The notes below the pieces were generated by a model, which saw nothing but the letters and a program-made list of their open reading frames with translations, searched no databases and was not told the DNA's origin. Made by a program: the position numbers and the translations under genes. Positions 1-11,965 of a stretch of 64,000 bases of DNA are shown here, in pieces. The number at the start of each line of letters is the position of its first letter. The first letter of the stretch is position 1. Source of the DNA: Beverwykella pulmonaria. Lineage: Eukaryota; Ascomycota; Dothideomycetes; Pleosporales; Melanommataceae. The stretch is from positions 2,741,451 through 2,805,450 of the forward strand of contig BCHH01000002.1 in the NCBI GenBank assembly GCA_001599595.1. The letters are read 5' to 3'.

Positions 1-732
1 AGACAGAATTTGCTGGCGATATGGAGGCAGAAGTGCCCAAGTGGTAAGTAAGCTCAGTACGAGAAGGCAAGCGCCGAGGAGTAGAATCGCAAGACTGTTG
101 AAGCCGATAGTGTTATCTCCGTTGAATCCAGTGAGTAGGATCTGCGACGCGCAGCTGTAGGACAAGGTCAAAAGAAGTGACCAAATAGTGTTGGAGTACC
201 AGCTGTTTGGCGGAGATTGCCGAGCAGAGGTGAAGAGTCGAAGGTTAGAGTTGTGATGGAGTCGATCCTCGTGGTAGAGCGCCCAGCGCAGCGATACTGA
301 GTGAATATACCCCAGACACTCGGTGACCACAGTCACAATGGTGTTGAAAGCCAATGTGACGACTTCTTTAGGACCCGTTGATAAATAGCCAACAATTATA
401 GTAGGATAGAGGATCTCGCCGTCCAGCATAAGTCCGTCAGTCGGGCCACCTGCATTTAGGCGAACGGCTATGGCTTTGCTCCTCACCTTGTTGGCAAAGA
501 CATAAGAGGTGATTCCGCAAACTACCAACGCGATTGATAAAACGTATGATAGCAATAGCCCTAACAAACAGTGTTTCTCAGTGCTTAGAGCTCTGTCGAA
601 CAGTGGTAGCTCTTTTCCAGTGCGCTTTGATGATGTAAAGAGTTCGCTGCTGATTTTCAGTGAAGGTAGCTCAATTGTTTCCGTCGAGCCCTCTACACAT
701 ATCGTTGATTGGTGAAGGTCGACATGAAACAT
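1..732 (-). CDS. Multi-pass membrane protein, unknown function (partial, cut by window edge)
   Basis: An open frame runs on the minus strand from an ATG at 730-732 to base 1 with no stop: 244 codons, continuing outside the window. The N-terminal ~50 residues are polar. Hydrophobic segments follow at about residues 54-80, 122-145, 180-202 and 210-233, so this is a polytopic membrane protein with a cytosolic-looking N-terminus. The loop at residues 147-180 is rich in His, Arg and Asn (for example YHEDRLHHNSN). It resembles uncharacterised membrane proteins common in Dothideomycete genomes, but I cannot name a family or function. No intron is needed in the visible part. The coding call rests on the long uninterrupted frame and the regular hydrophobic pattern. 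Confidence 0.7.
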   Translation of the reverse strand, partial: MFHVDLHQSTICVEGSTETIELPSLKISSELFTSSKRTGKELPLFDRALSTEKHCLLGLLLSYVLSIALVVCGITSYVFANKVRSKAIAVRLNAGGPTDGLMLDGEILYPTIIVGYLSTGPKEVVTLAFNTIVTVVTECLGYIHSVSLRWALYHEDRLHHNSNLRLFTSARQSPPNSWYSNTIWSLLLTLSYSCASQILLTGFNGDNTIGFNSLAILLLGACLLVLSLLTTWALLPPYRQQILS

Positions 733-1967
733 GTTTGGCTGGATGGGAGGTCTAAAGGGGACGTAATATATCAAGAGCAATGCATCCTTCACATGGACAA
801 GGAGAGACAGATTTCGGGAAGGAGGAGTTCAGATATGTAAGGTAATTATCGAGGATCTGCGGGCGGAGTCTAAAGGGGCTAGGAAATATTCGTCTTGGTG
901 CTGTGCTTTCCGCTAACGTTTCAATGACTCATTGAGCTTAGCGCGAGCTGTCACGATTGTCTCAATCTACCAGTAATCTCAATCCCAGTCCCATTCTCAA
1001 TCTCAACCACCACGTTGATCAATCTCAAATCATCTCAATGTCTTACAGTTCATTTCCACTTGTTTAATACGCGATGTAAAGCGTCCACTTCTAAGTACAC
1101 AGTCCTTTGTATTCTGCAACAGTCCCCGAGTCATCTGGTCTGATTATGCTCTTCAGCCGACCGCGATGATCAGAATCCTTCCAGGTCCGTACCGAAGGAT
1201 GACCACGTAATCTAGGTGGCGCAGCTCCTTTAATGACGATATGCTAGTAAATCCGTCTCCCACTATCGCACATGTTGAGGCCAGTTCTACATTTTATCAC
1301 TATATCTCTTTACCACATCTATGCAAAGCTACAAATAACACTACGCAAACCTTCGTTGGCAAGAAAGTCTTCTCTGTTCTCCACCGTCTATTGTGGAAGC
1401 GTGATATTGCTCCCTTACCACCATCTCAGAGCATCTATTCTACAACTTAAGATCGTCACGACCACCAAAATTTACCTAATGTGCCACATGAATTGACATG
1501 AAACAGTTGACCATAGAGGGTAAATTGATGCGTAGCTTTCCTCGTTTGTTAAACATACTTTGCTCTACCCTTTCTCTGGTAGGCATGCAAGGCTCCGTCT
1601 GTTACACGTAATAGGTATCCCTAAAATAAGGTACTGTACTTCCGAATGCGTTTCTTTGGAGCTCACATCATCTAGAGGTAAGTGTATATCGACATGACAT
1701 GTTCTGTGAATAGGTCTGTTCTTATGTGTTATAGGCACCAGGTATTTGCTTTGTTTGCGCCCCCAACTCATGTTGCGTTTCACTTTTCTGCTCAGCCTTG
1801 CTGTGCCGCCCACCCTGCATTGATTAGCCGCCGAGGCTAATCCTTCAAGCCACCACCATTCTATCCTTATCCCCGCTGCCTTGTTCATCGCAACTTGGTT
1901 CAGACGTCCTGTTCACATTTGCGTTCATCCCTACCCGCACCCCCCGAAGCTCCAAAAAAGAAAAAAA
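733..1967. other. Intergenic, shared upstream region
   Basis: This gap lies between the divergent membrane protein and the NLR-like gene. Small frames are present but none has a recognisable domain or splice support. An A-rich run sits directly before the NLR start codon. I see no repeat or RNA gene. Confidence 0.5.
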
Positions 1968-4900
1968 ATGGCCGAAGCCATCGCTACTCTCAGTCTCGTT
2001 GCAAATATCATTCAAGTCGTCGATTTCGGTGTTGCCGTCGTAAAGCGTCTGGAGGATTATCGATCGAAAACTGGTGATCTTCCCGAAGCATTCCAACATA
2101 TCAGCAACAAGCTTCCAGCTTTGATTCACAAACTTAAAGAAACAAGAAGGAAGGCAGATGATGGGGAGATCCCCGCCGAAGATAGAAAAGTCCTGTTGCC
2201 GATCCTCGACGGATGTGGAAAGCAGATTAAGGAGTTGGAAGAGGTAATAGCTAAAGCCCTACCTAAGGACGGAGATTCGGGGGTTAAAAAGGGATTCAAG
2301 GCCATGGGTAGTGTAGTACGATACGACCCCAAGGTAGAAAAGATGGCAAAAGTAATTGAAAGCTATGTTGTGAGCTTGACATATTTTGCAGTCGCAACAC
2401 CGAAAGCTATACGTACGTCCTTTTCTCTTCCAATATTGCTCGGGTGGAAATAACCTACGTTGGGCATCTGGAAGTATCAAGAAGGCATTGTTATGAAAGC
2501 GCCTTAGCAGACACAATAGGGCTTAGTAGGGCAAAGCTGATCGTTTTTTCTCTGCCGGAATCTGCCCAACAACGCTATCGTTCGCCTCCACCATGACCAT
2601 AGTTGTTGGAAGTCTTTCATTCTGCAAAGCTGACGTTAGTCTAGCACAAGCACCACCCACCCCCGGCACAACTTGCCCGTTCTCCCGAGATCCACACTTC
2701 GTAGATCGCGCCGTTCTTACAGAAGTAATCTCAAAAAGTAAAGATCCGGGCACCAAGTTGGCACTAGTTGGACTTGGCGGCGTTGGGTAGGTTTTGCATT
2801 TCATCCACTTCCCGTATTCACGTCCGATGAGAATAAAAGAGGTGGCAAAAAATCTAGGCGGAAGACAGGAAGATTTAATTTTCCCTTAATAGCCCTACTG
2901 TATCCGTCAACGAGGGTCTTTTACAATCTTTTAACGACCTTCATATCTAACCCTCCCATTATCCTTAGACCTGGAAACAGGCGGCGACTCTATATTTCTA
3001 CCAGATGAACAGAGACACGCTTGCATAATAGGGCTGATGAAGTCAATAGTAAATCACAAATAGCCAACGAGTACGCTCATCGAGTACGCGATACTTCACC
3101 TAATACCTGGGTCTTCTGGGTGCATGCCGACAGCCTCGCCAACTTCGAAAAAGACTACCGGAAGATCGCAGAGAACGTCCGCATTATTGGCTGGGATGAC
3201 AAGAATGCAAACATCGCCAAGCTCGTACATACATGGCTCAGCAACGAGTCGAATGGGAAGTGGGTGATGATCATCGACAACGCGGACGATCTCGATGTGT
3301 TCACTGCCACGCCCTCGAATAGCGTGGAAGCATCTACCGGGTTGGGTGTAACTAATGCTACAGCGGTACCGCAATTGCTCGACTTCATACCAAATTCGAG
3401 GAATGGATCGATATTGATCACATCGAGAGACCGGGATGTTGCTTTTCATTTAACGTGCAGCTATCCACATATCCTTACTGTCGAGCCCATGGACGAAGCT
3501 GAAGCAACCACTCTCCTCAGAAGTAAACTCGTAGACACCTTCCCGCGCGCCGAAATGGCCGAACTCGTCAAAGTCCTCGACTACATGCCCCTCGCGATCT
3601 CCCAAGCTGCAGCATACATTAGTCAACGCTCGCCCCGCGAGACCGTAACCACCTACCTCGAGCGTCTAAAAAAAGACGATGAAGAGACGGCGAAGTTGCT
3701 AGAAACCGACCTAAGGGAAGCTGGAAGGGATAGACAGAGGACAAACTCCATAGTCGCGACTTGGAGCATTACATTCCAGTATGTCCGCAGAACCAAACCC
3801 TCGGCTGCTAGACTCCTGTCACTGATGTGTCTGTTTGATCGGCAGAGGATTCCGGAAACGCTACTCGAAAAAGAGTACGCCGAGGAGGTCGTGAGTGCGG
3901 CACCACCACCGAGAGCGTCGTGGTGGAAGAGGCGTAGACGCTTCCATCGCAGGAAACAACAGACGGAAAATCAAAGCATTGACGTCGATTTTGAAGAGGA
4001 CTGGTTGACATTGATGAACTTTTCTCTCATCAAGACGAGAGTGGGAGGACGTACCTTCACTATGCACCGACTTGTGCAGTTCACAACCAAGAAATGGCTT
4101 GCTATTCGCGGTGAGCTGGAAGCATGGAAGAAGAGGTACATGCTGATGCTAAGATATTACCTCCCGAATCCAGGCCTGGCTACTCATGAAGAAATTATGG
4201 AAATATACGTGACAGTATTCTCTCACGCCCACGCCGCGCTAGGTTATCGTCCTAAGGGTGGAAATGAGCTGCAGATATGGGCAGATCTCATGTACCGGGC
4301 GGGGGAGTATGCGCACGTGAGGGGGGACTACACAGCGGAGGAGGAAATGAGTCGCGGCGCTTTGGAAGCCTTTGAGAGTACCCAAGGAGTCAGCAATGAG
4401 AATACGCTTCGGGCCGCCTATCAATTAGGAAAGACACTAGATGTCCTGATAAAGTATGTGGAGGCCGAATCAATGTATCGACGGTCACTGGAAGGTAGAC
4501 TTCGGTTGCTCGAACCCGACCACCCAGATACCATTGAAAGCATGGCCTCTCTCGGTTCAGCTTTGTGTAGACTTGGGAGAGTGGAAGAAGGATACACCCT
4601 GTACGTGCGGAAGCTGGATGCTCAAGAGAGGAGACTTGGACCAGCAAATCCGCAGCTCCATTTCTCAATGAATCTGATCGCATTTGGATTTCTTACGCAA
4701 GGAAGCTACAAGCAGGCGGTAGCTATCCAGCGCCGCGCGTTAGAGACCAAAAAGAAGGCTCTCGGTACTGAGGATGACACAGAAATCCTTCACCTGGGCT
4801 TCATGCTGCATATGCAAGGAGAATACAAAGAAGCTGAAGCCCTATACCGTCAGCTGATAGACAGAAGAAAGGAGAAGTTTGGCGCAGAAGACATATTGAT

Positions 4901-5396
4901 CCTAGAGGGCAAGGTCAAACTTGGGGATGCATTGATGGGCCAGAAGCGATACAATGAGGCAGAACAAGAATACCGACAAGCACTCCAGAGATATGAGAAC
5001 GAATTGGGGGAAGGGAATGAAAACACATGGTCGACGATGGAGAAGCTAGCGGGAGGGCTTACTAAGCAGGGTAGTTTTAAAGAAGCAGAGGACTTGTGCT
5101 ATCGCCTAATAGAAGGACGAGAGAAACTGCTAGGTAAAGGCCATTGTGACACCTTCGTAGGGATTCATACACTCGCCGATGTTCTCAACGCGCAGGAGCG
5201 ATACGAAGAAGCGCTGCCATACTACAAGACGGCATATGAGGGAACAGAAAAGAAATTGGGTGAAGATCATTCCGATACTAAAGAGTTCCGGGAAGACTAC
5301 ACCCGGATTAAAGAGATAGTAGAGCAATTCGGATGGGCCGAGCTACCATTTAATTGCGAAGTTCAACAGAAAACACAGATACCGCTATATGTATAG
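1968..5396 (+). CDS. NLR-like receptor: SesA-type N-terminus, NB-ARC NTPase, TPR repeats
   Basis: Proposed exons are 1968-2412, 2537-2786 and 3050-5396 (1013 aa). Residues 1-~145 begin MAEAIATLSLVANIIQVVDF, like the helical SesA/NACHT-associated N-terminal domain of fungal STAND proteins. The NTPase core follows: P-loop GLGGVGKS (~227-234), a kinase-2 motif MIIDNADD, an ILITSRDRD segment and a GLPL-like MPLAISQAAAY. About residues 650-985 form roughly eight ~42-residue TPRs of the kinesin-light-chain type (MYRRSLEGRLRLLEPDHPDT). The second intron falls inside the P-loop codons (GG|T AAA TCA), which fixes that junction; the first (donor GTACGT at 2413, acceptor near 2536) is less certain. By family, such proteins are signal-responsive NTPases linked to non-self recognition and regulated cell death. 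Ligand and effector partner are unknown. The TPR units have diverged from one another. Confidence 0.85.
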
Positions 5397-5590
5397 TCAT
5401 CGATAGAGTACAAAAGCACGAGTATCTCATGAAAAGTATACAGCGAGCTTTTCAAGAATCATTAAAAACCAGCTGGCAGGTACAGAAGGAATGTATTGCT
5501 AACTTAACTTTTTTTATTGCATTTCGAAATTGCCTACTTATAGTTTCATCCCATTCGTTGCGGAACAGATCTGTATAGTCTTTTCTTCCT

Positions 5591-8500
5591 TCATGCTACG
5601 CTCTTTTTATCCTTCCCATCCTCAACAGTCGGAGCCTCAGGAATCTCCACCCCAGATATCTTCCATTTCATGCCCAGGTATGCATCACTCAGTATCGTGA
5701 CATCGACCTTCTTTCCTTGGACCTCCTGAGGTAGGGTGATTCTCGCTGATGTTTGCAATCTGGAAGATCCACCCCTACTGTTCTTGCCTTGCGGCCACCC
5801 AACTCGTTTGAGTGCAATAATCTCGTCTGATCCCCAGTACGAGAGTATAACAAAGAAGCCTTCAGTTTGCGGTTTTGGGTAGCGGGGTGCAAAAATCCGG
5901 ACGCCACCAGGTCCAAAACGTGCTGGGTTGATACGGGATAAGTTGACGCTCATCGATACAGCACTGGTCATTCCTATCTCAACCTTGAGGTTTGGCAATC
6001 GGCTCATGGACTCCATAAATATGGTCATCATAGTTGATGGTACACCGGCAAGTTTCGCTGCTTTTTCAAGCACAGTCTTTGGCGCCAAGACTGCTTCGAT
6101 GAGAGATTTTGGGGCAGCTTGGGCGTGCTCAATCCTCTTCTGCTCCTTTCCTGTTTCAACGCCGGGGAAGATTGTGAGAGGGCCATCGGTTGACCAGCGC
6201 CCGCATTTGATTGCTTGGAGCAGCGTGATCAATGTTTCACAGCTGGAGAGATAGCCCAACTCAGTGAGAACGTCAATTGAAGCCTGTACGATACGGATGC
6301 TCTGATCCAAGACACTGTTTAAATCACCGACGTAATCTGAGATCGGGAGGTCTATGCGCGAGAAATGAGCTTGTAATAGCAGGAACGCCTTGACATGCGG
6401 ATCCCACATTGGTAATCCAAACTCATCAGCCTTGAGTGGTAGCGCATTGGAGAGTTCTAAATTGATGAGGTCTTCGTTATGACGGACGGGAAGCTCGTCG
6501 TATTCAGATGCATGTGACACCCAAGACAGAGCATCAGAGAATGAAGCATCGCGCTTGGCGTACTTGACGAGGTGCCGAATTGTCTTGTGCGCGAGATAGT
6601 AATACGACATAATCTTTCCCATGGGCGTCGAATCGACTTCTCCGGTGCCGCTAATCTCAACACACGAGGAGTCGCTGAGCTCTGTGAGACTCGTCTCCAC
6701 GAGTTCAACCATGTAGTCATTCGCCACAGTCTGGGCAGCTGTTGTATTATGTTCTTCGGCGGAAATCTCTAGTCCGTAGAAGCTTGGATTCTTATGTAAT
6801 CGCCTGAAAAAGAACGTCCAGGTTAAATAGTCTAGTGCATCCTGTTTCGTGGTAACTGTCCCTGCAGATATCTCAGCGCCGAGGTGGTTGTCTAAGACTT
6901 TGTGTAAGGATGACTCAACGGGAAAGCCGGTATGTAAGAAATGCTTATAGAATTCTTTCTTTGCATCTTGAGTGAAAATCCGAGCAATACCGGAAGTGTC
7001 GAATTGCGGACGTCCCGCACGACCAAGCATTTGGAGGACATCGGTGAGGTCCATGTCTTTGTAACCTTCAGTCTTGGCGTCGAAGAATTGGGTACCTTTT
7101 ACAACGACAAGGTGGGCAGGAAGATTAACACCCCATGCAAGCGTGCTGGTGGCGACGAGAATCTGAATCTGGTTGTTTGCGAAAAGCTCCTCTGAGAGCT
7201 GGCGATCCGATTCTACGAGACCCGCATGATGGAGGCCGATGCCGAAGCTGAGAGATTCTCGAAGCGCTTCATCTTTGACACAAGATAGATTGAGAGCCAG
7301 GTCGTCCTCAGACATATGCAAAAAGCGTCGGGGGTTATCTTCCATACCACAGAAGTTGATGAGGTCCCGTGCAGTGAGCCGAGTTTGTCGACGCGAAGCC
7401 ACGAAGACAATAACTGGTTTCTCAGGGGAGTGTTGTTTGATGGCGAGAAAGGTGGGACGATTCATGGACTGCATGAGCGCACAAAACCCTCGCTGCTCCG
7501 GAAAGCCGTCGATAAAGATTTCTAATGGCACAGGACGGACCGAATGACGGAAATTGAACAGACCTTCTTTCACGCCCAGCCAGTTGCCTAGGTCAGTGGC
7601 ATTCGCACAGGCAGTAGACATTCCAAGAAGACGAACGGAGCCCTTGCTCTGCGAGGCAATGTAGTTCATCCTCGATACGATGATTTCAAGAATGGGGCCT
7701 CGGTCACCGCCGAGTAGGTGGATCTCATCAATGATGACCAAACTTACCTGTCGAACGTATCCGCGCGTTTGCCAACTTCGACTAATACCATCCCATTTCT
7801 CAGGGGTTGTGATAATCATATCTGCATCGCGAATGGTCCGGGTGTCCGGAGTGTTATCGCCAGTTAGCTCAACTAGTTTTAGGCCCATCGGACCTGCGAG
7901 GCGTTTACCCCAGTCGTGAACTCGCTCTCGAACAAGCGCCTTCATGGGGGCGATATAAACCACTTTTGAACCAGGCTTCTCTCGGAATGCCCACCACATA
8001 GCTAACTCTGCAGCCACAGTCTTACCACTGCCAGTGGGAGATCCAAGTAAAACATTAGCCGATGTATGGTACAAACAGTGGAAGATTTGGGTCTGCATGG
8101 GGTTGAAGTATTGAAACCGTTGCGTATACAACTCCTCCAGAAGCGGGTTTTTGAGAGCGGTAACGGGCAAGGGCTGAAGATCTAATAAATCTGTGTAGAC
8201 ACTCTCCGTGTCTGGGCGAATGAGATGTTGGAAAGAGATCGGATATACAGTTTCTGCGCCCAACCACCTGTCAGATACGGCTCGAACATATATCTGTGAG
8301 GGTAGAGGATCAGACAAAGGTATGGTAAAGTTCAGCTCATGCTCGTCATAGAGCTTTTTTCGTGATAAAATGAAATACTCGTAGTGGAAAATCTCCGATG
8401 TCTCCGAGTTCTCAACCCATATCCAATAGGCCTCAGATGTCCCGTGATGGCGGTCGTTCCATTTGAACTCTGGGGTGAGCCACAACCGAATACGGAGAAC

Positions 8501-11500
8501 ATCTCGATTCAGAGGTGCGATCTCAGCTTCAATGCCCAGTGTTGGAAAGTTGTCTAGTAATTTCGAGATGACCCCACCCATCTTATGATTGTGCACTAGT
8601 TGTCCGATCTCTGCAGGCTCCATATCGCGCAACGCCTCAATCGAAGTTGAGGCATGCTTCTGGTCTAACTGTCGTAATATTGGTTGTGGAAGGTCGAATT
8701 GATGCAGTGGATGTTCAATAGCCCAAACCTGGCGCTCAATGGACTGGCAAAGACTGAGTAGGACGAGACACTGATAGCCCCAACGTCGATTGAGCGCAAT
8801 CATGAAGAGTGCTCGGGCGATACGAGTAGCATTTTGCGTGATATAATTCGTGTCAGAAACCAGGGTGAAGTCCTCCAATCTTGCTCTAGATATGTGAGCT
8901 TGTAAAAGAACGTTGGTCTTGCCGTGAGCCGTGCTGACGCCCCCCTTCACCTCGGCTACCACGTAACCTTCTTCTTGCAGCGCAGAAAGCTCCTTTTCCT
9001 CGCTTTCGCGAGATTGAACTTGATCGAACTCTCCACTCATACTGACCATAGTGAGAGCGTCAGCATCTGAAGCTCGGGGCCTCATCATCGTGTTGAAGAT
9101 CTCGATACTAGATTGCTGGACATAGTATTGACTGGCAATACGACCTACGTCTTTGGCACGGAGATCTTCTGTTGTCTCGTTGAAGATGATCATCTGACTC
9201 TGTTGAAGGACCCGGGCAGCATCAATGATCAGTTTTCGTCGTCTATTCACAAGTTGCGGGTCGTCCCGGATTTCTGCCCACTCGATACCATAGCTCAAAG
9301 GACTCTTTTGCATGCGTACAAAAAGGAAAGAGTACCCAAGCCACTGTACTGCCTCCTGAACGGTTGTCACTGTTCCAAGGGAGATTTCTGCGTTGAGATT
9401 ATCCACAAGCTTGGCTGAGAATCTAGACTCAATCGGCTGCTGTTCCGTTACCGCTTTTAGGTAATGATCGAGTCTGTCGTTTGTTGTGCAAATGAAGCCA
9501 ATGCCGGTATCTTGGAACTGAGGTCGACCAGCGCGTCCAAAGATCTGCAGCACGTCCAATATACCAAGATCTGTAAACTTTCCTTCCTGGGCGTTGTAGA
9601 CTTGGGTACCTTTGATTAGAACCGCTGCGGCGGGCAAGTTGACACCCCAAGCTAACGTTGCTGTACAGCAAAGGACTTTGATCACCCCTTCGGAAAATAA
9701 CCGTTCGATCAGGTTTCTATCAGAGCGAGGCATTCCAGCATGATGGGTACCCATTCCCTTTTGGATCAGCTCTCTGATCTCCCTTCCTCGGGATTGCTTC
9801 ATGTCTCTCACAGCCTGATCGTAATGCGGATGATTCATTGGGTCGAATAAGTCAGTGCATCCTACCTCCATGGCCTTCTCGTAAAGCATTCTTGCAGTCT
9901 TGACTGTGTCTTTGCGAGAATGCACAAATACCATGACTTGGTGTCCCCGCTTGAGCATTTCGATGACCTTATCGAAAGCGACCTGGTCGATGTTCTCCCT
10001 TGACTTGGCCGTTCCGGGTTTTCCCTTAACGCCAATGAAGTGTTGCTCGAGTGGAACAGGACGGAACGATGCATCGAAATAAAAGAGCCCCGCCATTTTG
10101 TTGACCCTCAGAAAGTCCGCCACGTCGATGTAGTTTGGTAAGGTTGCGGATAAACCAATGATTCGAATCAGAGATTGTGTACTCTCAACCTGTCTCTGTG
10201 TCCTGGCTACCAGGCTTTCCAAGACTGCACCCCGCTCGTCATGTAACATGTGCACCTCGTCAATGATGAGGAGACGAACCTTTTGCACAAGTTCCGTGTC
10301 TCCTGTGCTCTTTCGGGTAACGACGTCCCATTTTTCTGGCGTAGTGACAATGATCTGAGTCTGCATGATTTCAGACTTGGTAAGGTGCATGTCTCCGGTA
10401 AGTTCACGAGCTCTGATACCTAGCCAGGCAAACCGTTTCCCAAGCTTGTCCGTGATTTCAGCAGCAAGTGCCTTCATAGGAGCAACGTAGATTATCTTAA
10501 AGTCTTCGGAGCGTACGGTGAAGTCAGCAGAATCTGGATTCTCAATCGGGTTCGGCGTGGTGTACTTGGCTACAGTGTTGAGAATCGTAAGCACTGCTGC
10601 ATCAGTCTTACCGGCACCAGTGGGGGCGCAGATGAGCATATTCTCACTTGTTGAGTATGCGACGGGGTATACAAGACTTTGCATCCGATTCAGCGACTTG
10701 TAGCCTTTGAAAGTACGCTTGCAAAGACCATCCATATCGTTGATTTCGACTAGTTTGCGCCCGACGCCGAGAGTTCCAACCTTAGCTGCGGGAATGGTGT
10801 ATTCCTCATAGACGTGATCGTTGTAATGGTTGGAGCCTAAAGGCAGAGCATACTTCTTGCCAATAGCGGAAATTTTGTTTCCTGCGTCGTGCGTCCGATA
10901 TACGTGAGGGTACTGGGGCCCTTTGCGGTCGAGAGCGGGGGCCAGGGTGGCGTGTTTGTGCTCGTAGTCTTGTCTCCGGAGTGCTTCCTGCCTCTCAGCG
11001 GGCGTTTGCAGGCGCCCTACAACACTTGTTTTCGGGACTGGTTCATGCTGAGATTTAGATATGGCTTTTCGATGGGCAATGAGATCAGTTACGAGGTCCA
11101 ACTCCCCGTAACCCACGATTTCAGCGAGCATCATCTGCAGTTCCTCATCTACAACAATATCAGTATATGGCATCACGTGTCGATTGCGTCCAGGCATACC
11201 ATTGCTGTCACTCGCCAAGATAGCTGAGATTTGCTCCTGCAATGCCCCAGCATCCAAGCCAGAGCCTTTTCGCGAGACTTCGAAACACATAGTGGCCAAC
11301 CACTGCTGATCATAGAGCCCAGACTTGCGGATAGGCACCTCAATGTCGTTTTCGATGTGGTCACTGCTGTATACATCGTCTTGGTCGTCACTGATGAAGT
11401 CCCAAATGTCATCTCCACTAGCTGTCCCTGAAAGGTCGTCGTCGTCAAGGTCAAGATCGTCTCCATATGCGGGAGCTTTGGCTGCATGGACTGGGAGATT

Positions 11501-11578
11501 AAGGTCTGCTATGGCCTTGCGCATCGCCGCGAGTTGCTCTAGCCATTGGGACTGGGAACTTTCCACAGACGCCGACAT
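5591..11578 (-). CDS. slh1: Slh1/ASCC3-type dual-cassette DExH RNA helicase
   Basis: This is a 1995-residue intronless frame with two tandem Ski2-like helicase cassettes. Cassette 1 has Walker A APTGAGKT (~316), the DExH box DEVH and motif VI FGRAGRPQF (~684), followed by a Sec63 domain. Cassette 2 has SPTGSGKT (~1180), DEIH and LGRAGRPQFD (~1521), followed by a second Sec63 domain to about residue 1960. Both cassettes keep their ATPase motifs. Length and the short acidic N-terminus (DLDLDDDDL, ~42-50) fit Slh1 (about 1970 aa in yeast) better than the longer spliceosomal Brr2. In yeast and humans Slh1/ASCC3 is the motor of the ribosome quality-control trigger complex, which splits collided ribosomes. 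It converges with the NLR-like gene (194 bp gap) and is divergent from ykt6. The Slh1 assignment over Brr2 is an inference from architecture. Confidence 0.92.
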   Translation of the reverse strand: MSASVESSQSQWLEQLAAMRKAIADLNLPVHAAKAPAYGDDLDLDDDDLSGTASGDDIWDFISDDQDDVYSSDHIENDIEVPIRKSGLYDQQWLATMCFEVSRKGSGLDAGALQEQISAILASDSNGMPGRNRHVMPYTDIVVDEELQMMLAEIVGYGELDLVTDLIAHRKAISKSQHEPVPKTSVVGRLQTPAERQEALRRQDYEHKHATLAPALDRKGPQYPHVYRTHDAGNKISAIGKKYALPLGSNHYNDHVYEEYTIPAAKVGTLGVGRKLVEINDMDGLCKRTFKGYKSLNRMQSLVYPVAYSTSENMLICAPTGAGKTDAAVLTILNTVAKYTTPNPIENPDSADFTVRSEDFKIIYVAPMKALAAEITDKLGKRFAWLGIRARELTGDMHLTKSEIMQTQIIVTTPEKWDVVTRKSTGDTELVQKVRLLIIDEVHMLHDERGAVLESLVARTQRQVESTQSLIRIIGLSATLPNYIDVADFLRVNKMAGLFYFDASFRPVPLEQHFIGVKGKPGTAKSRENIDQVAFDKVIEMLKRGHQVMVFVHSRKDTVKTARMLYEKAMEVGCTDLFDPMNHPHYDQAVRDMKQSRGREIRELIQKGMGTHHAGMPRSDRNLIERLFSEGVIKVLCCTATLAWGVNLPAAAVLIKGTQVYNAQEGKFTDLGILDVLQIFGRAGRPQFQDTGIGFICTTNDRLDHYLKAVTEQQPIESRFSAKLVDNLNAEISLGTVTTVQEAVQWLGYSFLFVRMQKSPLSYGIEWAEIRDDPQLVNRRRKLIIDAARVLQQSQMIIFNETTEDLRAKDVGRIASQYYVQQSSIEIFNTMMRPRASDADALTMVSMSGEFDQVQSRESEEKELSALQEEGYVVAEVKGGVSTAHGKTNVLLQAHISRARLEDFTLVSDTNYITQNATRIARALFMIALNRRWGYQCLVLLSLCQSIERQVWAIEHPLHQFDLPQPILRQLDQKHASTSIEALRDMEPAEIGQLVHNHKMGGVISKLLDNFPTLGIEAEIAPLNRDVLRIRLWLTPEFKWNDRHHGTSEAYWIWVENSETSEIFHYEYFILSRKKLYDEHELNFTIPLSDPLPSQIYVRAVSDRWLGAETVYPISFQHLIRPDTESVYTDLLDLQPLPVTALKNPLLEELYTQRFQYFNPMQTQIFHCLYHTSANVLLGSPTGSGKTVAAELAMWWAFREKPGSKVVYIAPMKALVRERVHDWGKRLAGPMGLKLVELTGDNTPDTRTIRDADMIITTPEKWDGISRSWQTRGYVRQVSLVIIDEIHLLGGDRGPILEIIVSRMNYIASQSKGSVRLLGMSTACANATDLGNWLGVKEGLFNFRHSVRPVPLEIFIDGFPEQRGFCALMQSMNRPTFLAIKQHSPEKPVIVFVASRRQTRLTARDLINFCGMEDNPRRFLHMSEDDLALNLSCVKDEALRESLSFGIGLHHAGLVESDRQLSEELFANNQIQILVATSTLAWGVNLPAHLVVVKGTQFFDAKTEGYKDMDLTDVLQMLGRAGRPQFDTSGIARIFTQDAKKEFYKHFLHTGFPVESSLHKVLDNHLGAEISAGTVTTKQDALDYLTWTFFFRRLHKNPSFYGLEISAEEHNTTAAQTVANDYMVELVETSLTELSDSSCVEISGTGEVDSTPMGKIMSYYYLAHKTIRHLVKYAKRDASFSDALSWVSHASEYDELPVRHNEDLINLELSNALPLKADEFGLPMWDPHVKAFLLLQAHFSRIDLPISDYVGDLNSVLDQSIRIVQASIDVLTELGYLSSCETLITLLQAIKCGRWSTDGPLTIFPGVETGKEQKRIEHAQAAPKSLIEAVLAPKTVLEKAAKLAGVPSTMMTIFMESMSRLPNLKVEIGMTSAVSMSVNLSRINPARFGPGGVRIFAPRYPKPQTEGFFVILSYWGSDEIIALKRVGWPQGKNSRGGSSRLQTSARITLPQEVQGKKVDVTILSDAYLGMKWKISGVEIPEAPTVEDGKDKKSVA

Positions 11579-11965
11579 AGTGAATGTTGAGAATCGAAAA
11601 TTTCAATAGATTGTGAGGAGCAGGGCCATGTGGAGGAAGGTATATCCTTCGTACGCTCTTCAAAAAAGGAAAGGCGTTCTCTGCCTCCGTTCGCTTGGTA
11701 TAGTTTTCTCGGAAGGCAACCAAAACTTTCCTGTCCCCGCCCCCACCACTAGCGCGTGGCTAAGCTTTTCTTAACCGACTATCTGAGCCCCTGCGCCACA
11801 GCTGGTAAATCTGTCCGTCTGAAACCACGACAACACCTGAACGTCAACCACTAGACTCCCAGGCACCCACACAATCTAAATACCCTTACGCCACCACCGA
11901 ATATATACCTTCATATTTGCCCTCCTCTCTCTCACCTGAACCACTCTCTATATCGACCCCTCACC
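11579..11965. promoter_or_regulatory. Divergent promoter region of slh1 and ykt6
   Basis: These 387 bp separate two divergent housekeeping genes and must hold both promoters. The ykt6 side is C/T-rich, with long pyrimidine tracts just before the ATG, as is common in fungal core promoters. I see no specific factor site that I would defend. Confidence 0.4.

Noticed and set aside
5591..11578. Spliceosomal Brr2 as the identity of the dual helicase
   Set aside because: Length below 2000 residues, the short acidic N-terminus and intact motifs in both cassettes fit Slh1/ASCC3 better.
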